In this document: piece after piece, positions 27,107 to 35,933 of the stretch
How positions within the stretch are numbered: the first letter of the stretch is position 1
Layout: every line of letters starts with the position of its first letter
NCBI GenBank assembly: GCA_016716705.1
Contig: JADJVF010000003.1
Span: 1 to 64,000 of the forward strand
Direction: 5' to 3'
Length of the DNA stretch: 64,000 bases
From: Holophagales bacterium
GTDB taxonomy: Bacteria > Acidobacteriota > Thermoanaerobaculia > UBA5066
Program-made: the position numbers and the translations under genes
Notes under the pieces: generated by a model
Database searches by the model: none
Told to the model about the DNA's origin: nothing
Seen by the model: the letters and a program-made list of their open reading frames with translations, nothing else

Positions 27107-27180
27107 TGGGCCCGGCGCGACTCGAACGCGCGACCTGCGGTTTAGGAAACCGACGCTCTATCCACCTGAGCTACGGGCCC
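27107..27180 (-). tRNA. tRNA-Arg (anticodon CCU)
   Basis: On the minus strand the 74 bases fold as a cloverleaf: acceptor GGGCCCG/CGGGCCC, D arm GCTC/GAGC, anticodon loop TTCCTAA giving CCU (reads AGG), and T arm GCGCG-TTCGAGT-CGCGC with discriminator A. Only the outermost anticodon-stem pair (27-43, U-C) is mismatched. CCA is not encoded. It stands alone between two small genes. Confidence 0.93.
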
Positions 27181-27278
27181 GTTCCTGGGGAGCCGCACGG
27201 GGGCGGCGGGAGGCGGAGTGTACCGGACTCAGAACATGAGGAGGAATCGAGCGGACGTCCTGGCGCGGTTTGGGGGGT

Positions 27279-27306
27279 CCGGGGGGTGGCGAGTAGCACC
27301 CCCCGG
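27279..27306 (-). terminator. Hairpin terminator-like element after the 76-residue gene
   Basis: A perfect 10-base-pair stem (CCGGGGGGTG with CACCCCCCGG) around an 8-base loop begins six bases after the stop of the minus-strand gene at 27313. No U-tract follows, as is common in very GC-rich genomes, so termination is inferred from the stem and position. Confidence 0.5.
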
Positions 27307-27312
27307 GAAGGG

Positions 27313-27543
27313 TCACTCCTCGAACGGCACGACGTGAAGGTGCCGGACGAGCAGGACCTTGTTCGACCGGACGGCCTCGGTCTCCCCGAGCGGAAGGAAG
27401 TTGTCTTCCTGCCTCGAGATGTATCGGGAGCAGGCGTCGATGGCCTGGATCACGTCGTCGGTCTCGAAGGGCATCAGGAATTCCTTCGGCTCGGCGAGCC
27501 CTTCGACGACCAGCTGGAAGGTGTGGAGGTGCTTTCGATCCAT
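27313..27543 (-). CDS. Uncharacterised 76-residue protein
   Basis: Not recognised. ATG at 27543 follows GAGGAGCGA, a good ribosome-binding site, and gives a compact sequence beginning MDRKHLHTFQLVVEGL with LMPFETDDVIQAIDACSRYI and ending VRHLHVVPFEE. The strand-helix-strand pattern suggests a small alpha/beta protein. It diverges from the glycosyltransferase gene at 27610 and is followed by a strong hairpin. Confidence 0.6.
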   Translation of the reverse strand: MDRKHLHTFQLVVEGLAEPKEFLMPFETDDVIQAIDACSRYISRQEDNFLPLGETEAVRSNKVLLVRHLHVVPFEE

Positions 27544-27609
27544 TCGCTCCTCGGGGCGGCAGGGTGTCGCCGGTGGGGCGGCCGCACCCGGCATCGTATC
27601 CTCCGCCGG

Positions 27610-29217
27610 GTGGCGCGTCCGATTCTTCGCCTGGCGCTGGCCCTCGCACTCGCCGCGGCGGCCGTCTACGGCCTCGCCGCCTTCTCTCGCGACTTCTGGT
27701 CTCCCGACGAGCCCGACTTCGCCGACGCCGTCCGGGAGATGAACGTCCGGGGGTCCTGGCTCCTGCCTTACCAGAACGGGAAGCCCTATTCGGAGAAGCC
27801 GATCCTCTACTACTGGACGATGGCCGCGACGACGCCGTTCACCGGCGGAGACGTCGATCCCGGCGCTCTGCGAATTCCTTCGATCGTGTCAGGGGCCTTT
27901 CTCGTTTTCGGCGCCACGCTTCTCGCCGGGTGGCGAGGGGGCCGGAGACAGGCGCTCCTCGCCGGGGCGACGACGGCGGTAACGCCCCTCGTCTTCTGGC
28001 AGGCGCAGTTCATCCAGATCGACGCCTTCTTCACGGCCCTTCTCTTCGCCGCATTCGTCGCCCAGATGCTCGTGGACCTCGACGTCGGCCGGAGGGAGCG
28101 GTGGGTCTGGGCGTTCCACGTCCTCCTGCCGCTCGCCGTCCTGACGAAGGGGCCCCTGGCGATCGTCCTGACCGGGCTCGTCGCCCTGGTCCGGTGCGCG
28201 CTGTCGCGGAGCCTGCGGCCCGTCCTCGACCTGCGGCCGCTGCGGGGAGCGCTCGTCTCCGTCGCTCTCGTCGTCCCCTGGTACTGGTTCGCGACCCGCG
28301 CCGGCGGGCCGGAATACACGTACGACCTGATCGTGAACCAGAACTGGAACCGCTTCTTCGAGGCGTTCGACCACATTCAGCCCTGGTGGTTCTACCTGAA
28401 GAGCATCTGGGGCGACTTCGCCCCGTGGACGCTTCCGGCCCTCGTCGCACCGTTCACGCTTCGCTCGTCCGGGCTCCTCTCGCGCCGGCCCGAGCTGACG
28501 TGGGGGCTGACGGTCGTCCTGACCTGTTTCGTCTTCCTCTCCACGTCCCAGTCCAAGCAGGGGAAGTACCTCCTGGTCGCCTACCCGTTCGCTGCGGTCC
28601 TCCTCGCGGCAGCCGTGGGCGAGTGGGAGAGGCGCGCCGGCCGGGGCCTGAGGCTCTTCCGCGGCTACATGCTCTTCCTCGCGGGGCTCTTCCTCGGGGC
28701 GTCCCTGGCGCTCGGTCCGGTGGCGGTCCGGAGGGCTCCCGACTTCGCTCATCTCGCACCCCTGGTCGCCTTGCCGCTCGGCATCGGAGCTGCCGGAACG
28801 TTCTGGGTGCTCTGGCGGCGGCGATGCGAGGCGGTCCCGGCCGCCCTGGCGCTGGCGGCGACCCTTGCGGCGGGGGAAGCGGCGGCCGGGCCGGTCGTCT
28901 TCCGCGCGCTCGACGTCGCCAAGACGGGCCGACCGTTCTACGACCGCGTCCTTCCTCTCGTCGGCGACAAGGCGGTTCCGCTCGTCTACTGGGGAAATCC
29001 CTACCGGAGCTACCCGATGCTCCGGCTTCGCCGGCACACCGACCACGTCGTGACCGAGACGGCCCTCGCCGAGTGGCTCTCGTCGAACCCCGGAGGCTTC
29101 GTCCTCGTCGACGCGAGCGCTTTCGGGAAGTGGAAGTCTCCGGCGCTCCTTCGCCTGCAGGTCGTCGACGGGCAACCCACCGGACAGGACAGGATCCTCC
29201 TGCTGAGGCGTCCTTGA
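27610..29217 (+). CDS. GT39/ArnT-type membrane glycosyltransferase
   Basis: Polytopic enzyme of 535 residues with roughly ten hydrophobic segments. The first extracytoplasmic loop has the acidic DE pair in RDFWSPDEPDFADA, followed by GKPYSEKPILYYWTMA; later come LTKGPLAIVLTG and QSKQGKYLLVAYPF. These are ArnT/PMT-family landmarks. The family uses polyprenyl-phosphate sugars to modify lipid A, proteins or glycans outside the membrane. Start is GTG 27610 directly before the first helix. Its stop overlaps the TTG start of a WaaP-like kinase, suggesting both act on envelope glycolipid. Confidence 0.88.
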   Translation: MARPILRLALALALAAAAVYGLAAFSRDFWSPDEPDFADAVREMNVRGSWLLPYQNGKPYSEKPILYYWTMAATTPFTGGDVDPGALRIPSIVSGAFLVFGATLLAGWRGGRRQALLAGATTAVTPLVFWQAQFIQIDAFFTALLFAAFVAQMLVDLDVGRRERWVWAFHVLLPLAVLTKGPLAIVLTGLVALVRCALSRSLRPVLDLRPLRGALVSVALVVPWYWFATRAGGPEYTYDLIVNQNWNRFFEAFDHIQPWWFYLKSIWGDFAPWTLPALVAPFTLRSSGLLSRRPELTWGLTVVLTCFVFLSTSQSKQGKYLLVAYPFAAVLLAAAVGEWERRAGRGLRLFRGYMLFLAGLFLGASLALGPVAVRRAPDFAHLAPLVALPLGIGAAGTFWVLWRRRCEAVPAALALAATLAAGEAAAGPVVFRALDVAKTGRPFYDRVLPLVGDKAVPLVYWGNPYRSYPMLRLRRHTDHVVTETALAEWLSSNPGGFVLVDASAFGKWKSPALLRLQVVDGQPTGQDRILLLRRP

Positions 29218-29927
29218 CAGGGATCACGGCGGAGCTCGAGGCGATTCCCGGCGCGGTGGGGTATCCCGCCCGGCACGACGTCCGCGACGCCTTCCTCGTC
29301 CGGGGAGGCGACCGGGTTCCGGTCGTCGTCAAGAGGATCCGCCGCGACTTTCGCCAGCCCGACGGAAACACGCGGGCCGAGAGGGCCGTCCGCATCGCCA
29401 GGCACCTGCTGGCCCACGGGCTCGACACTCCCGAACCGCTCGGCCTGGAAGTGACCCCGGAGGAGAGCGTCCTCGTCGTACGGAAACTGGAGGGGGCGGT
29501 CCAGATCCGGGCCTTCTTCCGCAGGCGCGACGACCCGAGCCTTGACGCGCCAGAGGTGCGGGCGACGTTCGAGGAGGTCGTGGCGGCCCTCGGGCGGCTC
29601 GCGAAGCGCCTCCACGACTCGGGCGTCTTCTTTCGCGATTTCACCGACGGGAACATTCTCGTCACAGAAGGGGAGGCGGGACCGCGGCTCTGGCTCGTCG
29701 ACCTCGACCGGGCGCGAATACGGAGGGGCCCGCTCCGGACCTTCAACCGGCTCCGGGATCTTGCCCGTCCCGGGTTGAAACGGTCGGACGACCGGCTGTC
29801 CCTTCTCCGGTCCTATTACGCCCCCGGTCCGGTCCCACCGCTCGTTCCGCTGATTCACGCGGCGCTCAAGCGCCGGATCGTCATCTGGGACCGTCTGAAG
29901 AAGGTCCTGAGACCCTGGCGGCGCTGA
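29214..29927 (+). CDS. Lipopolysaccharide-core-kinase-like (WaaP/KdkA) protein
   Basis: A 237-residue cytoplasmic protein with a small-molecule kinase fold. VVVKRIRRDF supplies the ATP-anchoring lysine, FRDFTDGNILV resembles the HxDxxxxN catalytic loop (aspartate and asparagine kept) and WLVDLDRARI corresponds to the metal-binding DFG. The basic C-terminus (ALKRRIVIWDRLKKVL) could touch the membrane. WaaP/KdkA proteins phosphorylate heptose or Kdo of the LPS core. The TTG start at 29214 overlaps the previous stop (TTGA). The exact acceptor is unknown. Confidence 0.75.
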   Translation: MTGITAELEAIPGAVGYPARHDVRDAFLVRGGDRVPVVVKRIRRDFRQPDGNTRAERAVRIARHLLAHGLDTPEPLGLEVTPEESVLVVRKLEGAVQIRAFFRRRDDPSLDAPEVRATFEEVVAALGRLAKRLHDSGVFFRDFTDGNILVTEGEAGPRLWLVDLDRARIRRGPLRTFNRLRDLARPGLKRSDDRLSLLRSYYAPGPVPPLVPLIHAALKRRIVIWDRLKKVLRPWRR

Positions 29928-30051
29928 AGGGCTATCCTCGGGTCCAGTAAACCTCCGACCCGTCTCGCGCGTCCATTCCGGCATGACGAACGCCGTGGGC
30001 GCCGCCAGGGTCCCGGGGTTCGAGGCAGCCCCTCGAGGGAGGAGCAGGAAC

Positions 30052-30675
30052 GTGGCGAACGACCTCCCGGGCGAAAGCTCCCGGGCGGCTGATCCGGGGC
30101 GCAGGGAGCGCGAGAGCGAGATCCTCGGGCGGGTCCGGGCGGGGGATCCCGAGGCCTTCGAGTATTTCGTGAAGACCTACCAGCGGAAGGTCTTCCGGCT
30201 GATCTACACGCTGGTCCGGAACGCCGCCGAAGCCGATGCCCTGACGCAGGACGTCTTCGTGAAGGCGTGGCGAGCGGTCGGCGACTTCAAGGGGGAAGCC
30301 GCCTTCGAGACCTGGCTGAACCGGATCGCCGTCAACGCCGTCCGCGACTCCGTGCGGCGGCGCAAGCCGGTCGTTTCCTTCGCCGACCTCGCTGCGGCCG
30401 AAGAGGTCGAAGGGACCGACCTTCCGCGGGCAGCCGAGCCGACGGACGGCACGTCCCCCGAGCGGGACGCCCTGTCGCGGCAGATCCGCAGGCGAATCGG
30501 GGAGGCCCTGCTGGCGCTCTCGCCGCGTCAGCGGGCGATCTTCGTCATGAAGCACTACGAGGAGCGGTCGATCGCCGAGATCGGGGCCGCGACGGGGATC
30601 GACGACGGGACGGTCAAGTCGCACCTGTTCCGGGCGGCGCGCAAGCTGCGCCAGAAGCTGGAGGACCTGCGATGA
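30052..30675 (+). CDS. ECF-type RNA polymerase sigma factor
   Basis: A 207-residue sigma-70-family protein. Region 2 is AFEYFVKTYQRKVFRLIYTLVRN...ADALTQDVFVKAWRA and region 4 is LLALSPRQRAIFVMKHYEERSIAEIGAATGIDDGTVKSHLFRA. GTG 30052 was preferred over an ATG at 29983 because it follows GGGAGGAGCAGGAAC and the extra residues are low complexity. Its ATGA overlap with a zinc-finger anti-sigma gene makes a classical sigma/anti-sigma pair. It probably directs an envelope-stress regulon. Confidence 0.92.
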   Translation: MANDLPGESSRAADPGRRERESEILGRVRAGDPEAFEYFVKTYQRKVFRLIYTLVRNAAEADALTQDVFVKAWRAVGDFKGEAAFETWLNRIAVNAVRDSVRRRKPVVSFADLAAAEEVEGTDLPRAAEPTDGTSPERDALSRQIRRRIGEALLALSPRQRAIFVMKHYEERSIAEIGAATGIDDGTVKSHLFRAARKLRQKLEDLR

Positions 30676-31220
30676 GCGGCCGGCACATGACAGAGGAAGA
30701 GATCGTGGGCCGGGTCTTCCCGGTCGAGGAAGGGCCCGCTCCGATTCCGATTCACCAGGCGGTCTGCCCCGAGTGCCAGCAGCGGGTCGCGAAGCTGAGA
30801 GAGGCGTTCCTTCTCGATCGGGGCGCCGTGACGGGTGTCGTCGAGTCTCTCCCGGGCGAGTTCTGGGCCGCCCAGCGGAGGGCCGTCCTGGGGCGCATCT
30901 CCGAGCTGGCCGCCGTCGAGGCGGAAGAAAAGGCGACGCCGTTCCCGGCACGTTTCACCCGGTCGATCCTCCACCGGCCGGCGCTGGCCTTCGGGAGCCT
31001 CGCGGCTGCCCTCGCGCTCGTCGCCGGCCTCACCGTTCTTCGGGGCGGGACCGAGACCGGACCGCCGGCGGGCGTCGCGGCGGTGGCGACCATTCCAGCG
31101 AATGGCGCGTCCGGGCTTTCCGCGGTCGATCGCGAGGACGACGAGCTTCTTCGCTCGGTCGACAGCGTCCTTTCAGATGAAGAGTCGTACGAGGCACTCC
31201 TCCCCGAGGTGATGAGATGA
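30672..31220 (+). CDS. Zinc-type anti-sigma factor (membrane)
   Basis: A 182-residue protein whose N-terminus carries the ZAS motif HQAVCPEC (HxxxCxxC), typical of RsrA/ChrR-like anti-sigma factors. One membrane helix follows (LAFGSLAAALALVAGLTVL) and then an extracytoplasmic tail of about 55 residues rich in acidic residues. It would hold the upstream sigma factor at the membrane. Both ends form ATGA overlaps with the sigma factor and the Spy-like gene. Confidence 0.85.
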   Translation: MSGRHMTEEEIVGRVFPVEEGPAPIPIHQAVCPECQQRVAKLREAFLLDRGAVTGVVESLPGEFWAAQRRAVLGRISELAAVEAEEKATPFPARFTRSILHRPALAFGSLAAALALVAGLTVLRGGTETGPPAGVAAVATIPANGASGLSAVDREDDELLRSVDSVLSDEESYEALLPEVMR

Positions 31221-31750
31221 AGACGCGCTGGCCCTTCGCCGCGCTCGCCCTGGTGGCCCTCTCGGCGGTCCCGGCCGCGGCCCAGATGCTCGAGATGCCC
31301 GGCGGGAAATGGTGGAAACGGCCCGCCATCGTCGAAGGGCTGAAGCTCTCGACAGAGCAGCAGGACCGCCTCGACGAGGTGTTCCTGAAGAACCGGCGGG
31401 CTTTCGTCGACCTGAAGGCGGACGTCGACCGGCGGACGATCGACCTCGAGGACCTCCTCGCCGCCAAGGACGTCGACCCCAAGAAAGTCGGTGCTGCCTC
31501 CGAGGCCCTCGAGCAGGCGCGCGGAAGGCTCGGGAAGGCCCGGACGATGATGGTCGTCGACATGAGGGGCATCCTGACCGAGGCGCAGTGGAAGCAGATC
31601 GTCGACCGCCGGGATCAGTGGCGCGCGGAGCGGGAAGGGGAGATGCGCAAGCGCTTCAACCGGCAGCGCGGGAACGCACGACCCGGCGGGGCCCGCTCGG
31701 GACAGGCCTCCGCGCCCGAAGCGGCGCCCGAGGTTCCGGAGGAGCCCTAG
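31217..31750 (+). CDS. Spy/CpxP-like periplasmic protein
   Basis: A 177-residue exported protein with signal peptide MKTRWPFAALALVALSAVPAAA. The mature part is almost all helical and charged: LKLSTEQQDRLDEVFLKNRR, a long coiled region, then MRGILTEAQWKQIVDRRDQW, which resembles the LTxxQ motifs of Spy/CpxP chaperone-sensors. The C-terminus is disordered and Pro/Ala-rich. As third gene of the sigma operon it may report or buffer periplasmic folding stress. Its TAG stop shares the CTAG at 31747-31750 with the convergent methyltransferase. Confidence 0.8.
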   Translation: MKTRWPFAALALVALSAVPAAAQMLEMPGGKWWKRPAIVEGLKLSTEQQDRLDEVFLKNRRAFVDLKADVDRRTIDLEDLLAAKDVDPKKVGAASEALEQARGRLGKARTMMVVDMRGILTEAQWKQIVDRRDQWRAEREGEMRKRFNRQRGNARPGGARSGQASAPEAAPEVPEEP

Positions 31751-32547
31751 CGGGAGAGACGACCTGGCACGGCGCCGGGGCGCTTGCGAGCGAGGACGAG
31801 CCAGCGGGTCCCCTCCGGCTGGAACGAGAGCCAGCCCGAGGCGTCGGTGAAGAGCCGGACGGACAGGCCCGCCTCCCGCAAGGCTCGCTCCACGGCTCGT
31901 TTCGGCCACGCGATCTCTCTGTAGAGTTCGCGGGTTCGCCGAAAGCGGTTGGGGTTGCCGGCCTCGGGGAGAAACCAGTCCCGCGTGACGGTCCCCACGC
32001 CCGTCGCGGGGTCGTACGAGCCCCTCTCCGCCGAAAGACCGCCCCCTTCGAGCGCCGTGACCCGGTGGTGATCGGGGAAGGCCTCGACGGTCGCCGGCGT
32101 ATTGAGATCGAAGAGGAAGTGACCTCCCGGCCGGAGCGCCTTCGCGACGCCCGAGAGGGCTCTTGCGAGCTCTCCGTGGCTCTCGAGGTGGTTGAGAACG
32201 TCGAACGTCGCGAGGGCGAGGTCGAACTCCTCGCGGGGGCCCAGCGGAAGTGTGAGTGCACCGCCGAGCCGGACGTCGATCGGCAGTCCCTCCGCCCGGG
32301 CTGCCTTGCGGAGAGGCCGGAGGAACGGGACGGCAGGGTCCACCGACACGACCCGGCAGCCGCGCCGTGCCAGCTCGAGGCTCTGCCAGCCGCTTCCGCA
32401 GCCGACGTCCAGGACGCTTTCGTACGGGACCCGGTGGGCGCGCAGGATCTCGTCGCGGGCCGGAGAGAGCAGCTCGCGCCAGAGCCCGTAGACCTCGTCG
32501 TAGTAACCGGCGAGGACGGCGTAAGGAGGGTGCTTCGGCGCGCTCAC
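31747..32547 (-). CDS. SAM-dependent class I methyltransferase
   Basis: A 266-residue soluble enzyme. Motif I is VLDVGCGSGWQSLELARRG, the acidic post-I strand is VVSVDPAV, and FDLALATFDVLNHL and ALRPGGHFLFDLNTP are typical of methyltransf_25/11 domains. GTG 32547 overlaps the stop of the upstream permease (GTGA), so it is the last gene of the importer operon. The methyl acceptor is unknown; a role on the imported compound is only a contextual guess. Confidence 0.85.
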   Translation of the reverse strand: MSAPKHPPYAVLAGYYDEVYGLWRELLSPARDEILRAHRVPYESVLDVGCGSGWQSLELARRGCRVVSVDPAVPFLRPLRKAARAEGLPIDVRLGGALTLPLGPREEFDLALATFDVLNHLESHGELARALSGVAKALRPGGHFLFDLNTPATVEAFPDHHRVTALEGGGLSAERGSYDPATGVGTVTRDWFLPEAGNPNRFRRTRELYREIAWPKRAVERALREAGLSVRLFTDASGWLSFQPEGTRWLVLARKRPGAVPGRLSR

Positions 32548-33404
32548 GGCGCGGTGCTCCCGAGCGCCTTCGGCGCCCCGCCCCGCGTGGAGGCGAGGGC
32601 GAGCGCCGCCAGCGCCACGAGGCCGGGGAGGGCGAGGAAGAACGCGTAGGGGAGCCCGAATCCTCCGGCCTGGAGCCGGTACTGGAGCGCCGTGACGCTC
32701 CCGAGGAGGAGCGCGGCGGGAAGGAGGGCGAGCGGCTTCCACCGCGCGAAGACGACGAGGGCGAGGGCCAGGAAGCCGCGTCCGGCGGTGACCCCTTCGA
32801 CGAAGGTCGGTGAGACCGTGAGGATGAGCATCGCCCCTCCGAGCGCGCCGAGGACACCGGACGCGGCGGCCGCGCCGCTTCGGACGGCCACGACGGAGAG
32901 GCCGAGCGAGCGGAGCGCCTCCGGATTCTCTCCTGCCGCCGTGAGGCGCAGCCCGGCGCGCGTCCGTGCGAGCCAGAGATGGAGGACGACCGGGGCGAGG
33001 AAGCTCGCCGCGACGGCGTCGGGAATGCCGAAGAGACCCCGCGGCAGGGTTCGGACCTCGAGGACCGACCCCGTCTCGCCGGCGGCGAGCCTGTAGGCGA
33101 ACGCGGTGGCGCCGAGGGCGAGGAGGTTCCAGACGGTGCCGACGAGGATGGGGTCGGCCCGACGCGCGACGGCGAAGAGGGCGAAGAGGAGTCCGGCGAG
33201 AAGCCCGGCGACCGCCGCGGCCGCCAGGCTCGCTTCCGGAGAAGAACCACCGCGTCCCACCGCGAACGCGACGTAGGCCCCGACGAGCATGGTTCCCTCG
33301 AGCCCGATCTGGATCGACCCGGCTCGCTCGAGAACCAGCTCGCCCGTCGCCGCGAGAAGCAGCGGCGCAGACAGCAGGAGGGCGATCTCGACGAATCCGG
33401 TCAT
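32544..33404 (-). CDS. ABC transporter permease, BMP/nucleoside-import type (second permease)
   Basis: A 286-residue permease of the BPD_transp_2 family with about eight helices. GSIQIGLEGTMLVGAYVAF is the family signature (cf. NxGxEGxM), followed by ARTRAGLRLTAAGENPEALRSLGLSV, the cytoplasmic coupling loop. It pairs with the adjacent permease through an ATGA overlap and resembles the YufQ/NupQ half of nucleoside importers. It would work with the double ATPase and BMP binding protein of the same operon. Confidence 0.9.
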   Translation of the reverse strand: MTGFVEIALLLSAPLLLAATGELVLERAGSIQIGLEGTMLVGAYVAFAVGRGGSSPEASLAAAAVAGLLAGLLFALFAVARRADPILVGTVWNLLALGATAFAYRLAAGETGSVLEVRTLPRGLFGIPDAVAASFLAPVVLHLWLARTRAGLRLTAAGENPEALRSLGLSVVAVRSGAAAASGVLGALGGAMLILTVSPTFVEGVTAGRGFLALALVVFARWKPLALLPAALLLGSVTALQYRLQAGGFGLPYAFFLALPGLVALAALALASTRGGAPKALGSTAP

Positions 33405-34405
33405 CGGGAGCTCTCGGCGGTCCGTCCGCCGCGGGCCAGGAGGAGGCCCAGGACCGCGAGGGCCGGGACGATGGACGCGAGGGCCGACGGAACTCCTGCG
33501 TCCCTCTGGAGGGCGCTGGAACCGGCCCCGAGGGCAGCGAAGAGGAAGCCCGAGGCGGCCCCTCCGAGGGGCGTCATTCCGCCGAGGAGCGCCGCCGCGA
33601 TCCCGGAGTAGCCGACCCCCGCCGAGAACGGGTCGTAGAGCCGCCCGGTGAGCGCGAGGACCTCGAGGCCTCCGGCGAGGCCTGCGAGCGCCCCGGAGGC
33701 GAGGAACGCGCCGGACCTCAGGCGGACGTCGGGGAGTCCCGCCGCGCGCGCGGCGCGGGGCGCCTCGCCCACGGCGCGGAGCGCGAGGCCGAGGGGCGTG
33801 CGGGCGAGGAGGAACGCCGCGGTGGCGGCGAGGCCGAGGGCGGCGAGGACGGCGGCGGTGGCGCGAGCGCCGGGGACGAGAGGCGAGAGGAGAACGGCGT
33901 CCGAGAGGGCGCGGCTCTGGGGGTAATCGCCCGCCGGATCTCGAAGCGGGCCCCGGACGAGCCACGTCACGCCCGCGACCGCGACGAGATTGAGGAGGAT
34001 CGTCGAGAGAACCGGAGGGACCTGTCTCTTCTCGGCGAGCCACACCGCCGGGGCGGCCTGGAGCGCCCCGGCCAGCGGCGCGGCGAAGACGACGGCCGCG
34101 CGCGCCGCGATGGGAAGGTCGGGGAAGAGCGGCCCGACGGCGGCGGCGGCCGCAGCCCCGGCGAGGAATTGCCCTTCGAGGCCGATGTTCAGGACGCCGG
34201 CCCGGAAGGCGACGACGGCGGCGACGGCCGTCAGGACGAGGCCGGTCGAACGTGCGGCCGTCTCGCCGACGGCGGCCTTGGAGCCGAAGGCGCCGCGCAG
34301 GAGGGCCGCGAAGGCGTCGGCCGGTGAAGCCCCGGCGAGGAGGACGAGCAGGGCCGCGGCCGCGAGCGTCCCGATCGCGACGCCGAGAACCGTACGCGCC
34401 TTCAC
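33401..34405 (-). CDS. ABC transporter permease, BMP/nucleoside-import type (first permease)
   Basis: A 334-residue permease, YufP/NupP-like. FRAGVLNIGLEGQFLAGA is the signature, and LARTPLGLALRAVGEAPRAARAAGL the coupling loop; GYSGIAAALLGGMTPLGGAASG is also conserved in the family. GTG 34405 overlaps the ATPase stop (GTGA). Together with the second permease it forms the membrane heterodimer. Purine nucleosides are the usual substrates of this family; specificity here is not proven. Confidence 0.9.
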   Translation of the reverse strand: MKARTVLGVAIGTLAAAALLVLLAGASPADAFAALLRGAFGSKAAVGETAARSTGLVLTAVAAVVAFRAGVLNIGLEGQFLAGAAAAAAVGPLFPDLPIAARAAVVFAAPLAGALQAAPAVWLAEKRQVPPVLSTILLNLVAVAGVTWLVRGPLRDPAGDYPQSRALSDAVLLSPLVPGARATAAVLAALGLAATAAFLLARTPLGLALRAVGEAPRAARAAGLPDVRLRSGAFLASGALAGLAGGLEVLALTGRLYDPFSAGVGYSGIAAALLGGMTPLGGAASGFLFAALGAGSSALQRDAGVPSALASIVPALAVLGLLLARGGRTAESSR

Positions 34406-35902
34406 GCCGCGAGCCCTGCCATGAAGCGCCCGAGCTCTGCGAGGCTGGTCGACGCCGGAAGGGGCGGAGAGAGCGCTCCCCGGTAGACGACGCGAACCGG
34501 TGCGCCGAGTTCCTGCGCCTCTTCGGGGTCGGCCGTGACGACGAGGACCCCCGCTCCGGATCGCGCGGCGTCGAGAAGGCGTGCCCTCACGTCCCCGGAC
34601 GACGCGATGTCGAGGCCGCGCGTCGGGTGGATGGCGACGAGGAGCTTCGGGAGCGGCTCCAGCTCGCGGGCAAGGAGGAGCTTCTGCTGATTTCCGCCGG
34701 AGAGCTCGCGGGCGGGGGCGTCGGGCCCCGAGGCGCGGACACCGAAACGTCGAAGGCGGTCCGCGGCAGAGGTGGCCAGGGCGGCGCGATCGATCGTGAA
34801 CCGCCCGGGCGGGCGCCTGAGGAAGAGGTTCTCGGCGAGGGAAAGGCCGGCGACGAGACCCTCGGCGCGCCGGTCGGCCGGAATGAACGCCCCGCCCGCG
34901 GCCCGAAACGCCAGGCAACTGCCCGGGCGGATGGACCGGCCGGCCACCCGGAGGCCCCCGCGGGCGGACCTCGAGCCCGCGACGGCCGCACCGAGAAGGT
35001 CGGCGCCGTTTCCGTCGATGGCCAGGAGCGTGAGCGCCTCGCCCGGTGCGATCGACAGCGAGACGGCCGGCGCGCCGGAGCCGATCGGAGAGAAATCCTC
35101 GAGGGCGAGAGCGGGGACCGCGCCTTCCCTCCGGACCGGCGGCGAGAGCGCCACGGGCCGGGACGTCGCCTCGGCTCCACCGAGGAGGAGCGCGGCGACG
35201 TCGCCCGTCGTCGTCGCGGGCACGAGCGCCTCGAGAAGTGTCCTGCCTCGCGAGAGGAGAGTCAGGCGGTCGGCGCCCTCGAAGACCTCGGCGAGTCGGT
35301 GCGTGATGAGGAGAACGGAGCGCCCCGCGTCGGTGCGCCGCCTGAGGGCCCGAAAGAGCGCGCCGGTTTCGTCGGGAGAGAGGACGGCCGTCGGTTCGTC
35401 GAGGATGAGTACTTCTGGATCGGTCTGGAGCGCTCCGGCGATGCCGATGCGCTGGCGGGTTCCGACCGGCAGCTCTTCGACGCGCGTGTCCGGATTCCCG
35501 AGGTCGAGGCCGGAGGAACGGGAGAGGCGGTCGACCCGTTTCCGGCGTGCGCGCGGGGATTCGAAGGCAGGGGCGAAGGGGTCGAGAAGGGCGAGGTTGT
35601 CGGCGACGGTGGCCGCATCGACGAGGAGGTCGTGCTGCGGGACGAGGGCGATCCCGGCGCTTCGCGCCGCTCGCGGGTCGGAGAACGAAGACGGCGCTCC
35701 GTGATTCCGGATTTCGCCCGCGTCGGGATGAAAGAACCCCGCGGCGATTGCGACGAGCGTCGACTTCCCGGCGCCGTTCTCTCCGAGGAGCGCGTGGATC
35801 TCTCCCGAGCGGATCCCGATTGCGCGCGCCGTCGAGGGCCCGGACGGCGCCGAACGACTTCGTGACGCCCGAGAGCTCCAGCGCGAGCGGGACGGAGGTC
35901 AC
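34402..35902 (-). CDS. Duplicated ABC ATPase of BMP-type importer (one frameshift)
   Basis: About 500 residues with two ATPase halves, as in YufO/RbsA. The first half has Walker A GENGAGKST, signature LPVGTRQRIGIAGAL, Walker B VLILDEPTAVL and ITHRLAEV. The second half has the usual degenerate P-loop (AIDGNGADLL), LSGGNQQKLLLAREL and AIHPTRGLDI. The first about 25 residues (from GTG 35902, LALELSGVTKSFGAVRALDGAR) are in another frame; one missing base near 35824 restores AIGIRSGEIHALLG. It energises the two permeases downstream. Confidence 0.87.
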
Positions 35903-35933
35903 GGGAGGACCGGGGAGACCGCCGTCGCCGGCT

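Noticed and set aside
29983..30051. Upstream ATG start for the sigma factor
   Set aside because: The extra 23 residues are low complexity, and the GTG at 30052 has a much better ribosome-binding site.
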